A DNA stretch of 64,000 nucleotides from JAICXG01 sp963801255 (GTDB taxonomy: Bacteria; Verrucomicrobiota; Verrucomicrobiia; Chthoniobacterales; UBA10450): assembly GCA_963801255.1 (NCBI GenBank), contig CAWDEC010000012.1:682001-746000 (forward strand), written 5' to 3'. The notes under the pieces were generated by a model. It saw only the letters and a program-made list of their open reading frames with translations, did no database searches and was not told the origin of the DNA. This document shows positions 1 through 8,525 of this stretch, piece by piece (position 1 is the stretch's first letter; each line of letters begins with the position of its first letter). A program made the position numbers and the translations under genes.

Positions 1-92
1 AACGCAGGAACTGGTAGAAAAAGACGTAGCGGCTTCAGAAATTCTAATGGTGTTAATTTGCGGGCGCACTCGGCGCGAATGCGGAGGATTCT

Positions 93-179
93 ATGAACGG
101 GCGTTTGCTTGGCAAAAGAATTTTGCGCGCGCGACCAAATTTTCCGACATCCACACCGCGCAAACTTCCAATCGCCTAA
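93..179 (+). CDS. Possible 28-residue ORF, unrecognised
   Basis: A short reading frame runs from an ATG preceded by GGAGGATTCT, a good ribosome binding site, to a TAA inside a copy of the dispersed 9-mer (GCCTAACGA). It is basic (many Arg and Lys) and has no recognisable domain. An in-frame TAA at 54-56 shows it is not the tail of a longer upstream gene in this frame. It converges on the DUF255 gene, and the two stop codons share the same motif copy. It could be a real small gene or chance; the Shine-Dalgarno site is the only positive evidence. Nothing else is visible in bases 1-92. Confidence 0.2.
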   Translation: MNGRLLGKRILRARPNFPTSTPRKLPIA

Positions 180-1966
180 CGAGAAGTTGCGGAACGCCGT
201 GAAACAAACGCGTGAATCTTCAAAGGCTCGAAAAGCGGCAGCGAGCAACTGCGATCGGTACAAACGAAGGCGGCGGCTCGATCGAGTGTCGGAAATTCCA
301 CGTCGGAATTTGGCAGCGCCGCCTCCCGGCGATCGAACCACTCGACCCGCTTGTAAGTCGCCGACTCACGCAAGGCCGCCATGAAAAGCTCCTTTGCCTT
401 TGGATCGCTCTTGTCGCCCACGATTGTCAGATGCAACGGCGGGGACGAGAACTCACGATCGGCGAGCAGAATTCCGCCGACAAGAAAACCGCGACGTTCG
501 GCCACAGACGGAATTGCCAGATAACGCATCGCGTGCTCAGCGTGCGCGCGATCTTCCGCGTTGCCGTCGTAATAAAAGAGCAGGTTCGTTAGGCGCGCGA
601 AAGCGCAGTTTTCATCCGTTTGCGGTTTCGGCGGGAGCTGCGTGCCTGACGAACGGCCGACGGATTGATAACCCGCCTCCCCGTTAAAGTTCTTCGCCGC
701 AAATTGCGCCGTTTCCCCGGCGTGTTGCAGCCACTGAGGGTCGCCAGTGACTTCGTAAAGTTTCAAGAAAGCACGCGCCATGTAGACGCTGTCGCCCAGA
801 TACGGCCCGGCAGAATCGTGCTCGTCGTGGCCGAATCCGCCATTGCCTAAGGAACGATGTGCAATGATCCAGTCGGCCGCGCGCGTCGCGTCCTTTAGCG
901 CGGTTTCATCTCCGCTCACCGCGTAGAAGGTCGCGAGGGCATTGATCGCCCAGCCGTTTTCACGCGCGTAAATATGCTGATCGACGTGCGGCAGGCCGCG
1001 CTTCCGGCGACCGGCGTCATCGAGTTGGTAATACGCCGTCGATTCTTCACCGTTTTTCACGTCCGCGTTCTGGCTGGTGTAAAACGCGCCCTCTGGACTG
1101 GTGAGAAAGTTGCGCAGGAAACCCCGAATCTTTTTCGCCGCATCGAGATATTTCGGATCCTGCCAGAGAGCGTAAGACTCGGCGTAGATGCGCAGGTTCT
1201 CCGCCTGAAATTGCATGATTTTTTCAAAGTGCGGATGCTGCCAGTCGCCGTCCGTCGAATACTGATCGACGCCGCCCCAGACCGGATCGATCAACTGCAG
1301 TTGCGCGTCGAGCGTTTCGCGCGCCATGCGCTCGAAATCGCGATCGCCCGCGAGGGTTTTCGCGATGCAAAACTCGATGACGTCCCAGTCGAGAAATTTC
1401 TGCACCGTGCCCCAGCCGTGATTTTTTTGATCGTAATCGTCGCGTAAAACCCGCTCGAGTTTGGCGCGTTCGTTAGCCGTCAGACCAGCCGCGGTGGCCG
1501 GCTCGAGCGGCTCCTCTTTCACCACCGAAGGCCCGGGCGACGGATCGTCGATGATCGCCTGCAGCATCGAAGCCATCAGCGTTGGCGGAAGATACCCCTG
1601 CCGTTTCACGATCTCGCTGCCATCGCTGTTGAAGACAACCGTCGCCGGCCAGCCGTAATCTTCGTAGCGATTGGAAATGTCGGGTCGAGCGTCCTGATCG
1701 ACTTTCACGGGAAGATATTTTGCCTTGATAAGGGCAATGACTTTGGGATCCCGATAGGTGATCTCATCCATCACGTGGCACCAGTGGCACCAGCCCGCTT
1801 CAAGATCGAGCAACACGTAGCGATGCTCTTTTTGCGCCTGCTTGAAGAGATCGCCCGACCATGGGCGCCATTCGATCCCTGGCTTTTCCGCCCCGGGCGC
1901 TGGCTGACTGGCAAGCCCAGCGAAAATCAGGCTAACGAGCGCCAGACAGGACAGAAGTTTTTTCAT
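176..1966 (-). CDS. Secreted DUF255 thioredoxin-like protein (YyaL/SPATA20 type)
   Basis: The protein has 596 residues: a signal peptide (about residues 1-25), a thioredoxin-like domain with the redox motif GWCHWCHVM near residue 60, then a long helical region like the (alpha/alpha)6 barrel of YyaL and human SPATA20. Typical family members are cytoplasmic, about 650-700 residues, and start with an HNPVDW-type block. Here that block is reduced to a WRPWS-like segment behind an export signal, so this is a periplasmic variant. The catalytic role of the family is not settled; a thiol-disulfide or sugar-binding function is possible. The stop codon TAG lies in a copy of the dispersed 9-mer. The start is an ATG. 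Confidence 0.8.
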   Translation of the reverse strand: MKKLLSCLALVSLIFAGLASQPAPGAEKPGIEWRPWSGDLFKQAQKEHRYVLLDLEAGWCHWCHVMDEITYRDPKVIALIKAKYLPVKVDQDARPDISNRYEDYGWPATVVFNSDGSEIVKRQGYLPPTLMASMLQAIIDDPSPGPSVVKEEPLEPATAAGLTANERAKLERVLRDDYDQKNHGWGTVQKFLDWDVIEFCIAKTLAGDRDFERMARETLDAQLQLIDPVWGGVDQYSTDGDWQHPHFEKIMQFQAENLRIYAESYALWQDPKYLDAAKKIRGFLRNFLTSPEGAFYTSQNADVKNGEESTAYYQLDDAGRRKRGLPHVDQHIYARENGWAINALATFYAVSGDETALKDATRAADWIIAHRSLGNGGFGHDEHDSAGPYLGDSVYMARAFLKLYEVTGDPQWLQHAGETAQFAAKNFNGEAGYQSVGRSSGTQLPPKPQTDENCAFARLTNLLFYYDGNAEDRAHAEHAMRYLAIPSVAERRGFLVGGILLADREFSSPPLHLTIVGDKSDPKAKELFMAALRESATYKRVEWFDRREAALPNSDVEFPTLDRAAAFVCTDRSCSLPLFEPLKIHAFVSRRSATSR

Positions 1967-2005
1967 ATCGCTGTTCTTGATTACGTCCGGCTGGCGCCGG
2001 CGGAT

Positions 2006-4174
2006 TCATTTCGACATGGAAACGAACGCGCCGTTCCAATCTGATGGCGGTGGCGTCTGCTGAAATTCGCGGCAGCGCGCGTGCAAAACGCAACTCGGCA
2101 GATCGTTAGGCTGCGCCGCCAGAATGTTCATCGCTTCCGCAAATTTCCGCCCCATGTAAGCGGCAAGAGCTTTTTCGTAGGCCGCGACGGTTTGCTGCAT
2201 GGCCCTCGCTGTGCCTTTCTCGCCGAGCAATTCGTAGACTTCGATCGCGTCGGTTTTTCCTTTCACAGCGACTCTATCAAGCAGGCGGAAATCAAATTCT
2301 GCCCGTGTCGCAGCAAAGACAGGAGCGCTCGCGATAATGGCGGTACCGTACTGTTTGTTTAAACCTTCGAGGCGTGACGCGAGATTTACCGCGTCGCCGA
2401 TGGCGGTGTAATTCAGACGATCGGGCGCGCCAAAATGCCCGACTTGTGCCTGGCCCTGGTGCAAACCGAAGCGCGTCTCGAAAGCGGGCCGGCCTCGCCA
2501 CGCGGGCGAAGCCGAAAGAGCATGACTCGCTGCTCGACAACGCAACGCCGCCAGACAAGCCATCCGCGCAGGATCGACAACCGGTTCGGGCGCGTTCCAG
2601 AAAGCCATGATCGCGTCGCCGATGAATTTGTCGATCGTGCCACCGGTCTCTCGTTGGATGATTCCGACGAGCAGTTGCAGATAACTACCAAGCGCATTAG
2701 CAAGTTCGTTAGGCTCAAGCCGTTCGGAGTGCGCGGTAAAATCCTGAATGTCGCTGAACATGAGCGCGATCTGCGTCAGCTCCGCTCCCAGAACCGGCTC
2801 GGTTTTGCTGCGATAAAGACGGCGCACGAGATCGACCGGCACATATTTGCTCATCGCGCGCATCGCGGTCTTGGCTGTTTCCAGGCTCTCGAGCACCTCG
2901 CTGATATCGCGAAAGGGCGCCTCGGTGGAGGAGGGCGAAAACTCAAACGCGTTCATGGTCAGGCTTTCGCGCACGATCTGGCTATGCGCCCGTTGCACTC
3001 GTCGCAAAATGAAGCCACCGCCAGCGAGAAGCAGAGCCATTGTGACTAACGAAATCCCGAGAAGCTGATCGCGGATCGCGATCAGCCGGCCGGCGTAATA
3101 GGCGCGCGGCACGACGATACCAACGATCCAATCCTGCGTTCCGGACAAAGCGCGAAACGTGGTGAGGTATTCTTCGCCCCGAAATTCAAACTGGCCAGAA
3201 GCGCGCGTGTTGTTTTCATTCAATGAACGCAGCGTGGGAGAAGAAACAGCCGCAATAACTTCCGGCGGCAGATGCGCCGGCGCGATGCGCAAATCGCTTT
3301 CGACCTCTTCTAAACGATCGTTAGGCGAAAGACGCGTAACGAGGCGACCCATGGCGTCACAGATGAAAATGCGATGCGGATCGGCTTCGTCGCCACCGCC
3401 AATCTTGAGTTGAACCGCGCGGTCGAGTTCCGTCGTGAGCAAACCCACCCGCAGGACCCCGGCGAATTGGCCCGCGCTGTCGTTGATTGTCTGCTGCACG
3501 CTGACTTCGGCGCGGCGATGCATCTCCGGGAGCGCGGCGTCGAGTTGCGACCAATGCAAGTCACTCCACAAGAGTTGTCCGGAAAAATCCTTACGCGCCG
3601 GTGTGAGAAAAGTCGCGTGCAGCGTCGGGTCGGAAATCTTCGCCCCGGATTGGCGCGCGAATGGCGATGTGGAAAAAGGCGCATTCGGCCTTAGCTTCCG
3701 CTGCTCCGCTACAAAAATGCCATTCTCCTGGTGAACTTCGCGACTCCAGAATCTCTCACGATCCTCCGCCCCTAACGACCGCACCACGCTCACCTGGCCG
3801 CGCGGGGAATCAGCGAGTTGCAGAACTCCGTTCTGACCGAAACCGATTTTCTTGCCGTAGGTAAAAGTCGCTTCCGAAATGTCGCGTTTCGACAGGAGGA
3901 GGACGAAAAGCGCGGGCTCAATTGCCTCAGGGTTGCGGGTATCGACCAGGTCGCAATTCGCTTCTTCTTGAAACTGCGCCACCGTCGCGGGTGCCGTCGC
4001 CAGAAAGTTGCTGACGCGCTCCACAATCTCGCGACTCGCAGCATCACGAATCCGTTCCGAACTTTCCACCGTGGTCTCGAGGGAAAGGTGATAGACAACG
4101 AAAAAAAGCAGACCCAGGACAAGGGCAAGACCGACCAGGGTCAAGCCGAAAACCTGGCCCAAGGTTGGCTTCAT
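2006..4174 (-). CDS. Membrane class III adenylate/guanylate cyclase with periplasmic sensor
   Basis: A membrane segment close to the N-terminus is followed by a periplasmic Cache-like sensor region of over 300 residues, a second membrane segment about half way (GISLVTMALLLAGG) and a C-terminal class III cyclase domain. Both metal-binding aspartates are present (MFSDIQDFT and FIGDAIMAFW), as is the YTAIGDAVNLASRLE block, so the enzyme should be active. The Lys before FIGD fits ATP as substrate, making cAMP the likely product; this is inferred from the family. A TTG start at 4216 inside a 9-mer copy would add 14 residues; I prefer the ATG at 4174. A cNMP-binding protein at 61427 could be one target, which is speculative. 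Confidence 0.85.
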   Translation of the reverse strand: MKPTLGQVFGLTLVGLALVLGLLFFVVYHLSLETTVESSERIRDAASREIVERVSNFLATAPATVAQFQEEANCDLVDTRNPEAIEPALFVLLLSKRDISEATFTYGKKIGFGQNGVLQLADSPRGQVSVVRSLGAEDRERFWSREVHQENGIFVAEQRKLRPNAPFSTSPFARQSGAKISDPTLHATFLTPARKDFSGQLLWSDLHWSQLDAALPEMHRRAEVSVQQTINDSAGQFAGVLRVGLLTTELDRAVQLKIGGGDEADPHRIFICDAMGRLVTRLSPNDRLEEVESDLRIAPAHLPPEVIAAVSSPTLRSLNENNTRASGQFEFRGEEYLTTFRALSGTQDWIVGIVVPRAYYAGRLIAIRDQLLGISLVTMALLLAGGGFILRRVQRAHSQIVRESLTMNAFEFSPSSTEAPFRDISEVLESLETAKTAMRAMSKYVPVDLVRRLYRSKTEPVLGAELTQIALMFSDIQDFTAHSERLEPNELANALGSYLQLLVGIIQRETGGTIDKFIGDAIMAFWNAPEPVVDPARMACLAALRCRAASHALSASPAWRGRPAFETRFGLHQGQAQVGHFGAPDRLNYTAIGDAVNLASRLEGLNKQYGTAIIASAPVFAATRAEFDFRLLDRVAVKGKTDAIEVYELLGEKGTARAMQQTVAAYEKALAAYMGRKFAEAMNILAAQPNDLPSCVLHARCREFQQTPPPSDWNGAFVSMSK

Positions 4175-4225
4175 GATGGCGCGCCGGAAATCAGCCACGC
4201 CTTTGCCTAACGACAAGCAAACCAG

Positions 4226-4699
4226 TTAGACACGGGTCGAATTGGCAAGCTTTCGCTCGATCAGCCAATCGAGCGAAAATTTTCCCGGGCCAAAAATGAA
4301 AACGATCAGGACGGCAAAAAGGAAAAGAAATTCGTCCGCCGCGACAAACTTATCCGGCTCGTTGAAAATATTTCTCACAACAGCCAAATCGGCCGTCAGA
4401 TAAGCGACCGACAGCAGAATCATCAACGGGACAGAAACGAGGCGAGAGGCGAGACCCAAAAGCAGGAGGATACCGCCGGAACATTCGGTCGCGCCGGCGA
4501 GGATTGCCTGTTCGTGCGGGAAAGGGATGCCGAGGCTCTGGAAAAACTGCGTCGGCTTTTCCAAATCGGAAAGTTTACCTTTGCCGGTCAGAAAAAATTG
4601 CCAGCCCCAGTACAAGCGGACAGCCAGAAGGAAGGGCGAACGCAACGTGTTGCCGACCACGATGAGCCAACCGTAAAGCCTAACGATCAGCGACTTCAT
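4226..4699 (-). CDS. DoxX-family membrane protein of the bufferin operon
   Basis: A four-helix DoxX-type inner-membrane protein of 157 residues (RLYWGWQFFLTGKGKL, then LAGATECSGGILLLLGL). Its ATG at 4699 overlaps the TGA of bufC in an ATGA arrangement, so the two are translationally coupled. DoxX proteins (HvfD in some systems) are common fourth members of MNIO/bufferin cassettes; the proposed role is membrane-linked redox or transport of the modified metallophore, not demonstrated here. An upstream in-frame start at 4735 exists but would overlap bufC by 40 bases and add residues outside the family. A 9-mer copy lies between this gene's end and the cyclase start. Confidence 0.8.
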   Translation of the reverse strand: MKSLIVRLYGWLIVVGNTLRSPFLLAVRLYWGWQFFLTGKGKLSDLEKPTQFFQSLGIPFPHEQAILAGATECSGGILLLLGLASRLVSVPLMILLSVAYLTADLAVVRNIFNEPDKFVAADEFLFLFAVLIVFIFGPGKFSLDWLIERKLANSTRV

Positions 4700-5646
4700 T
4701 TTTTCCTGCTGCAAATCCAACCCAGCGCAGCCCAATCATGGAACCATTCCTGGATTTGGCTCGCCCAGTCTTTCCTGATGTCTTTGGTTTTGGAAAGCGC
4801 GACGAGGCAGGCTTTTTCGACTGTAAGCCCGCGCTCAAGACCGCACAGGACGGCGAAGGCTTCCGACTCGAGTCGCTTGTAATAGAGCTGATTGTCGTAA
4901 CGATGGACGACCAGGTAAATGCGTTCGCGCTTCGGCGGGCGCAAGCGCCGTTTCGTTTTCGCGCGTTTCGGCATCGCCTCGAAAGTGTTGCTCGCTTCGT
5001 CGCGCAAGGTATCCGCTTCGCGCTTCTTCACCGCGAGCAGAAACTTGTCGACGGCGTAATCGAGCTCGAGAAGCGAGAGATAAGGTTGCAAACTCACGCG
5101 CAACTTTGCCGGCGGCGTGTCGAGCACGTCGTCGGTCGTCAGACACGGCAGAGCTGCGTCGTCGAAAGCGACGATCTGCGCCCATTCGAAGCGTGCCATA
5201 TCGAGAGCGAGTTGTTCGTGAGGCGCGATCCAGTGCGGCTCCGCGCGCAGAAATTTTTCCAGACGCGAACCGAGGTTCCGCAAGGTAAATGAAATCGACG
5301 GATACTTCGCAAGATAGGCCGTTGCGAGCGCGAGAAATTTCCGGTCGCCGACAATCGCCCGTAGTCCCGGATAATCGTCGTAGAGACAATCGAGAACCCG
5401 AAACCAGTAAACGCGATTGTAGATTTCCAACCGTTCGAAGCTCGTCAGGCGATCGTTAGGCTTAATGAACGACTCAGCCACCGTTTCCATTCTGCGGCCG
5501 TCAACCCAGCGCGTTTGCATGCCGTCTTCCTCGTTGAGCGGACGGAACACCGCGGACGCCATGAGCGTCTGCACCTCCTTCAACTGGGCACGCGAAGTGA
5601 CCGGCAGCTGATCGTTAGGCGGTCGTCGTTTGGAGCTGGCTTTCAA
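4696..5646 (-). CDS. bufC: BufC-type MNIO partner protein (DUF2063)
   Basis: This 316-residue protein has a DUF2063 N-terminal helical domain (LKEVQTLM through YNRVYWFRVLDCLYDDYPGL), and a C-terminal region as in HvfC/BufC proteins. In known systems this partner delivers the precursor peptide to the multinuclear iron oxidase. The annotated start is a TTG 32 bases inside bufB, which keeps the first helix of the domain. An ATG at 5562 has a perfect AAGGAGG 11 bases upstream but would cut that helix, so the true start is open. A 9-mer copy supplies Pro-Asn-Asp near the N-terminus and the stop of bufB in another frame. Confidence 0.85.
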   Translation of the reverse strand: MKASSKRRPPNDQLPVTSRAQLKEVQTLMASAVFRPLNEEDGMQTRWVDGRRMETVAESFIKPNDRLTSFERLEIYNRVYWFRVLDCLYDDYPGLRAIVGDRKFLALATAYLAKYPSISFTLRNLGSRLEKFLRAEPHWIAPHEQLALDMARFEWAQIVAFDDAALPCLTTDDVLDTPPAKLRVSLQPYLSLLELDYAVDKFLLAVKKREADTLRDEASNTFEAMPKRAKTKRRLRPPKRERIYLVVHRYDNQLYYKRLESEAFAVLCGLERGLTVEKACLVALSKTKDIRKDWASQIQEWFHDWAALGWICSRKK

Positions 5647-6466
5647 TGAACTTGGTCGCCTTCAGCGCCTCGTTATGCACTTCGTCGAAAGTTGGAATGC
5701 GATCATCCCATTCGAGCAACGTGGCCGTCTTGCCAACGAGCTTGATCGCGTGCGCATACATTTTCCAAACCGGATCGAGCACCGGATGATCGTGCGTATC
5801 GAGGATGTATTTCTCGAACTTTGAATGGCCGGCGATGTGTATCTGCCCGACGCGGTGATGCGGGACGTGGTTCAGATAGTCGTAGGGATCGAAATTATGA
5901 TTCTGCGAGGAAACATAAATGTTGTTCACGTCGAGAAGAATCCCGCAATCAGCCAGCTCGACGACTTCAGAGAGAAATTCCCACTCCGTCATTTCGGAGG
6001 CATGAAACTCCGCGTAGCTACTCACGTTTTCGACGCAGATCGGCACTTCGAGAAAATCCATTGCTTCGCGGATGTTGGCCGCGGTCGCCTTGGCAGCGGC
6101 AAACGTGTAGGGCATGGGGAGCAAATCGTGCGTGTAACGTCCATCCACGCTCCCCCAGCAAAGATGATCGCTTAGCCAGGGTGTGTTGGTTCGCTTAACG
6201 AGTCGTTTGATCTTCTTCAAATGCTCGCGGCTCAGGCGATCGGCCGAGCCAAAATACATCGCTACGCCATGCTGCACGACGCGATATTGTTCGAGAATCT
6301 GATCGAGCACTTCGAGCGGCCGGCCCCCATCGACCATGAAGTTTTCCGAGATGATCTCGAACCAATCGACGACCGGTTTTTTCTCGAGGATGTGGCGGTA
6401 ATGCGGCACGCGCAGGCCAATGCCGATGCCGTAATCGTGAAAATTATTGAAGCGATTTGCCGGCAT
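5615..6466 (-). CDS. bufB: MNIO (DUF692) multinuclear non-haem iron oxidase, BufB type
   Basis: The 283 residues carry all the usual DUF692 blocks in order: GIGLRVPHY, WFEIISENFM, HGVAMYFGS, PWLSDHLCW, CVENVSSYAE, LLDVNNIYVSSQNH, HIAGH and DTHDHPV. The His, Glu, Asp and Asn residues in these blocks are the known iron ligands of the TIM-barrel fold. Family members oxidise cysteines of ribosomally made peptides, for example to thiooxazoles in bufferins and HvfA. The gene lies directly downstream of a Cys-rich precursor and overlaps bufC by 32 bases. It ends in Ala-TAA inside a copy of the dispersed 9-mer. Confidence in the enzyme family is high; the exact modification is not visible from sequence. 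Confidence 0.93.
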   Translation of the reverse strand: MPANRFNNFHDYGIGIGLRVPHYRHILEKKPVVDWFEIISENFMVDGGRPLEVLDQILEQYRVVQHGVAMYFGSADRLSREHLKKIKRLVKRTNTPWLSDHLCWGSVDGRYTHDLLPMPYTFAAAKATAANIREAMDFLEVPICVENVSSYAEFHASEMTEWEFLSEVVELADCGILLDVNNIYVSSQNHNFDPYDYLNHVPHHRVGQIHIAGHSKFEKYILDTHDHPVLDPVWKMYAHAIKLVGKTATLLEWDDRIPTFDEVHNEALKATKFIESQLQTTTA

Positions 6467-6507
6467 GAAATTGCCTTATGCGTTCGTATAACACATGCCT
6501 AACGAAA

Positions 6508-6536
6508 GAGAATCGGAGGATGGAACTCCGATTCTC
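6508..6536 (-). terminator. Intercistronic hairpin between bufA and bufB
   Basis: A perfect 11-bp stem GAGAATCGGAG / CTCCGATTCTC encloses a 7-base loop. Read on the minus strand it is followed by TTTC and a 9-mer copy, too few U residues for a strong terminator. Its place between a peptide precursor and its modifying enzyme suggests a leaky terminator or an mRNA stabiliser that gives more precursor than enzyme, as in many RiPP operons. Function is inferred. Confidence 0.6.
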
Positions 6537-6573
6537 CCCGGCGACCCACGTCCAATAACGCGGGACGCTTCTA

Positions 6574-6852
6574 TTAGTTCGACGGCTTGCTGCCGTCAGT
6601 GGCGCAACCGCCTTTGCCTTTGCAGGAGTTTTTGCCTTTGCAGCCGTTGTCACCGGTTTTGCAACCGCCTTTGCCCTTGCAGGAGTTCATTCCCTTACAG
6701 GAGTGAACGTCTTTCTTTTCCTTTGAATCGCTCATTTGCGTAAGCGAGGTGCCGGCTTTGCCGGAGAGGTTGGCGGCGTGCGCCTGCACGGCGTACGAGC
6801 CGCTCATCAGTCCGGCAATCGCTGCGCCGGCGAGGATCGTTTTGGATTTCAT
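6574..6852 (-). CDS. bufA: Bufferin-type Cys-rich precursor peptide (BufA2-like)
   Basis: A 92-residue precursor: signal peptide ending near AVQAHA (about residue 26), a polar spacer, then a Lys/Gly/Cys-rich core with six cysteines in the repeated pattern NSCKGKGGC. The two core copies are encoded by near-identical DNA, which points to internal duplication. Bufferins are periplasmic copper-binding RiPPs whose cysteines are modified by BufB/BufC, protecting cells from copper. The gene heads the minus-strand operon bufA-bufB-bufC-doxX with a 107-base gap containing a hairpin. The 230 bases upstream (6853-7082) hold its presumed promoter and a weak 5-bp hairpin (6885-6903); no operator was recognised. 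Confidence 0.85.
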   Translation of the reverse strand: MKSKTILAGAAIAGLMSGSYAVQAHAANLSGKAGTSLTQMSDSKEKKDVHSCKGMNSCKGKGGCKTGDNGCKGKNSCKGKGGCATDGSKPSN

Positions 6853-7082
6853 TTTTTCTTTGATGGTTGTGGTTTGTTCTTACTCGGGGCCGGAGTCTCC
6901 CCGACGTGATCGAGGCCGGTCCGAATAAAATTTGCGTGCCTTGTGAGACGAGATGCTGTCACTGGTTATTCCCTGCCAAAAACATCGCCCGCTTGGCAAG
7001 TATCGTTTTGCGCAATTATGCGCGCGCCGCACGGAAACGGATGCGTCGAAAATACCGTCTTCGACCCACCGCGATCGTCAGT

Positions 7083-7742
7083 TCACACACCCCGCTGTGT
7101 CGGAGTCCAAATAAACTTGTGCATCTGCAGCTGAAACCGCACCGGCAGGTTGTCGGCCAGAATCCATTCCACAATTTCGCGCGGATCGATGCGGCCAAAA
7201 ATGGGCGAGAACAAGACTGCGTGGCATCGTTCCGCCAACCGATGCTCCTGCAATTGCCCGCACGACCATTCGTAGTCTTCGCGCGAGCCGATGACGAATT
7301 TCACTTCATCGCGACTCGTCAGGTGTTCGATATTCGAAAACAGATTCCGCTGCACCTCACCGCTTCCCGGCGTCTTCAAATCCATGATGCGATGGACGCG
7401 TGGGTCGACCCGCGAAATGTCATGCGCTCCGCTAGTCTCGAGCAGGACGCTGCAGCCGGCATCGGCCAGGAGTGTCATGAGTGGAAGAACGTTCGGCTGC
7501 AACAACGGTTCCCCGCCTGTGATCTCAACCAGCGGGCATTTATAGCCGAGAACCGCCGCGACGATTTCGCCTAACGATTTCTTTTTCCCCTCGTAAAAGG
7601 CATATTCCGTGTCGCAATACGTGCAGCGTAGATTGCAAAAAGTCAGCCTGACAAAAACGCACGGCCGTCCCGCCCACGTGCTCTCACCCTGGATGGAGAC
7701 GTAGATCTCGTTAATCGTCAGCGTCTTTTCCTGCTGCAACAT
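7083..7742 (-). CDS. queE: 7-carboxy-7-deazaguanine synthase, radical SAM
   Basis: QueE makes 7-carboxy-7-deazaguanine from 6-carboxytetrahydropterin in the queuosine/7-deazapurine pathway. Visible are SIQGESTWAGRPCVFVRL, the cluster motif CNLRCTYCDT (CxxxCxxC), the SAM-binding ITGGEPLLQ and LKTPGSGE. Length (about 219 residues) is normal. The chosen ATG at 7742 gives the usual MLQ-EKTLTINEI start; an ATG six codons upstream is possible. No queC or queD lies beside it. A 9-mer copy within the gene is read as Ser-Leu-Gly. Confidence 0.93.
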   Translation of the reverse strand: MLQQEKTLTINEIYVSIQGESTWAGRPCVFVRLTFCNLRCTYCDTEYAFYEGKKKSLGEIVAAVLGYKCPLVEITGGEPLLQPNVLPLMTLLADAGCSVLLETSGAHDISRVDPRVHRIMDLKTPGSGEVQRNLFSNIEHLTSRDEVKFVIGSREDYEWSCGQLQEHRLAERCHAVLFSPIFGRIDPREIVEWILADNLPVRFQLQMHKFIWTPTQRGV

Positions 7743-7833
7743 CGTGGCTAAACCTACCATCTACGCGCCGTGTTTGTAGCAAGGGGCAGCGATTTTTCGC
7801 CGCCGAAAGGGTCTGCGAAACGCGCCTTACGAC

Positions 7834-8499
7834 TCAACGCCAAAGCCAAATCAGCCGGGCCGCAAAAAAGAGCATGACGAGGGCGCTGACCGCTTGCGTC
7901 CCGATCTGCCAAGCTGGCCGGGCGAAAATGCGCGCGCCAAGTTTCAACGCGGTGCAAAGAACGATCGTCCAGGCGATCGCGCCCGACACTACCGCTACCG
8001 CAAGGGTAACCGAACTGAGAAATGTTGCCTGAGTCTGCGTTGCCCCCTGACCGCCGACGACCGCAAACCAAAAACCCACATTCCACGGACTCGTCAGGGC
8101 AAGAATCAGACCGAGCAGATAGCCGCCCGATGCAACAGGCTGTTTCACCGTTTCCCCTGGAACGGCGACCTGACGGTGAGTCTGCGCTGTTCGCCACGCT
8201 CCGCGGGCAAAGTTGAAGGCGAGGAAGAGGAGCAACAAAAAGCTGATCACCCCAAGCGCGAGATGCAAGTTCGGCGAAGCGAGGAGAGCGCCCGCGCCCG
8301 CCGCCACGCCTAGCGCCCACAGAAAATCGCCGCTACACGCACCGAGCCCGATCTGCCATGCGGCCCAAAATCCCCCGCCCTGTTTATGGGAAATCAGTGC
8401 GCGGCGAATCATTTCGGCATTGATCGGTCCGGGCGGCCAGGCCACCGACCACCCGAGAATCAAGCCGTTGACAATGGTTGCGCCTGCGACCGCACTCAT
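7834..8499 (-). CDS. LysE/RhtB-family amino-acid exporter
   Basis: A 221-residue inner-membrane protein with about six hydrophobic segments, the N-terminal PPGPINAEMIRRAL block and the mid-protein LTSPWNVGFW motif of LysE/RhtB exporters. Substrate is unknown; the family exports amino acids and related small molecules. The start ATG overlaps a copy of the dispersed 9-mer. The 73 bases to queE hold no obvious terminator. Confidence 0.85.
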   Translation of the reverse strand: MSAVAGATIVNGLILGWSVAWPPGPINAEMIRRALISHKQGGGFWAAWQIGLGACSGDFLWALGVAAGAGALLASPNLHLALGVISFLLLLFLAFNFARGAWRTAQTHRQVAVPGETVKQPVASGGYLLGLILALTSPWNVGFWFAVVGGQGATQTQATFLSSVTLAVAVVSGAIAWTIVLCTALKLGARIFARPAWQIGTQAVSALVMLFFAARLIWLWR

Positions 8500-8525
8500 C
8501 GTTAGGCGAAAATGTCAGGCGGATT

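Noticed and set aside
7754..8320. Long minus-strand frame overlapping the LysE-type exporter
   Set aside because: It is Arg/Ser/Gly-rich, has no domain, and the other phase encodes a clear LysE family protein.
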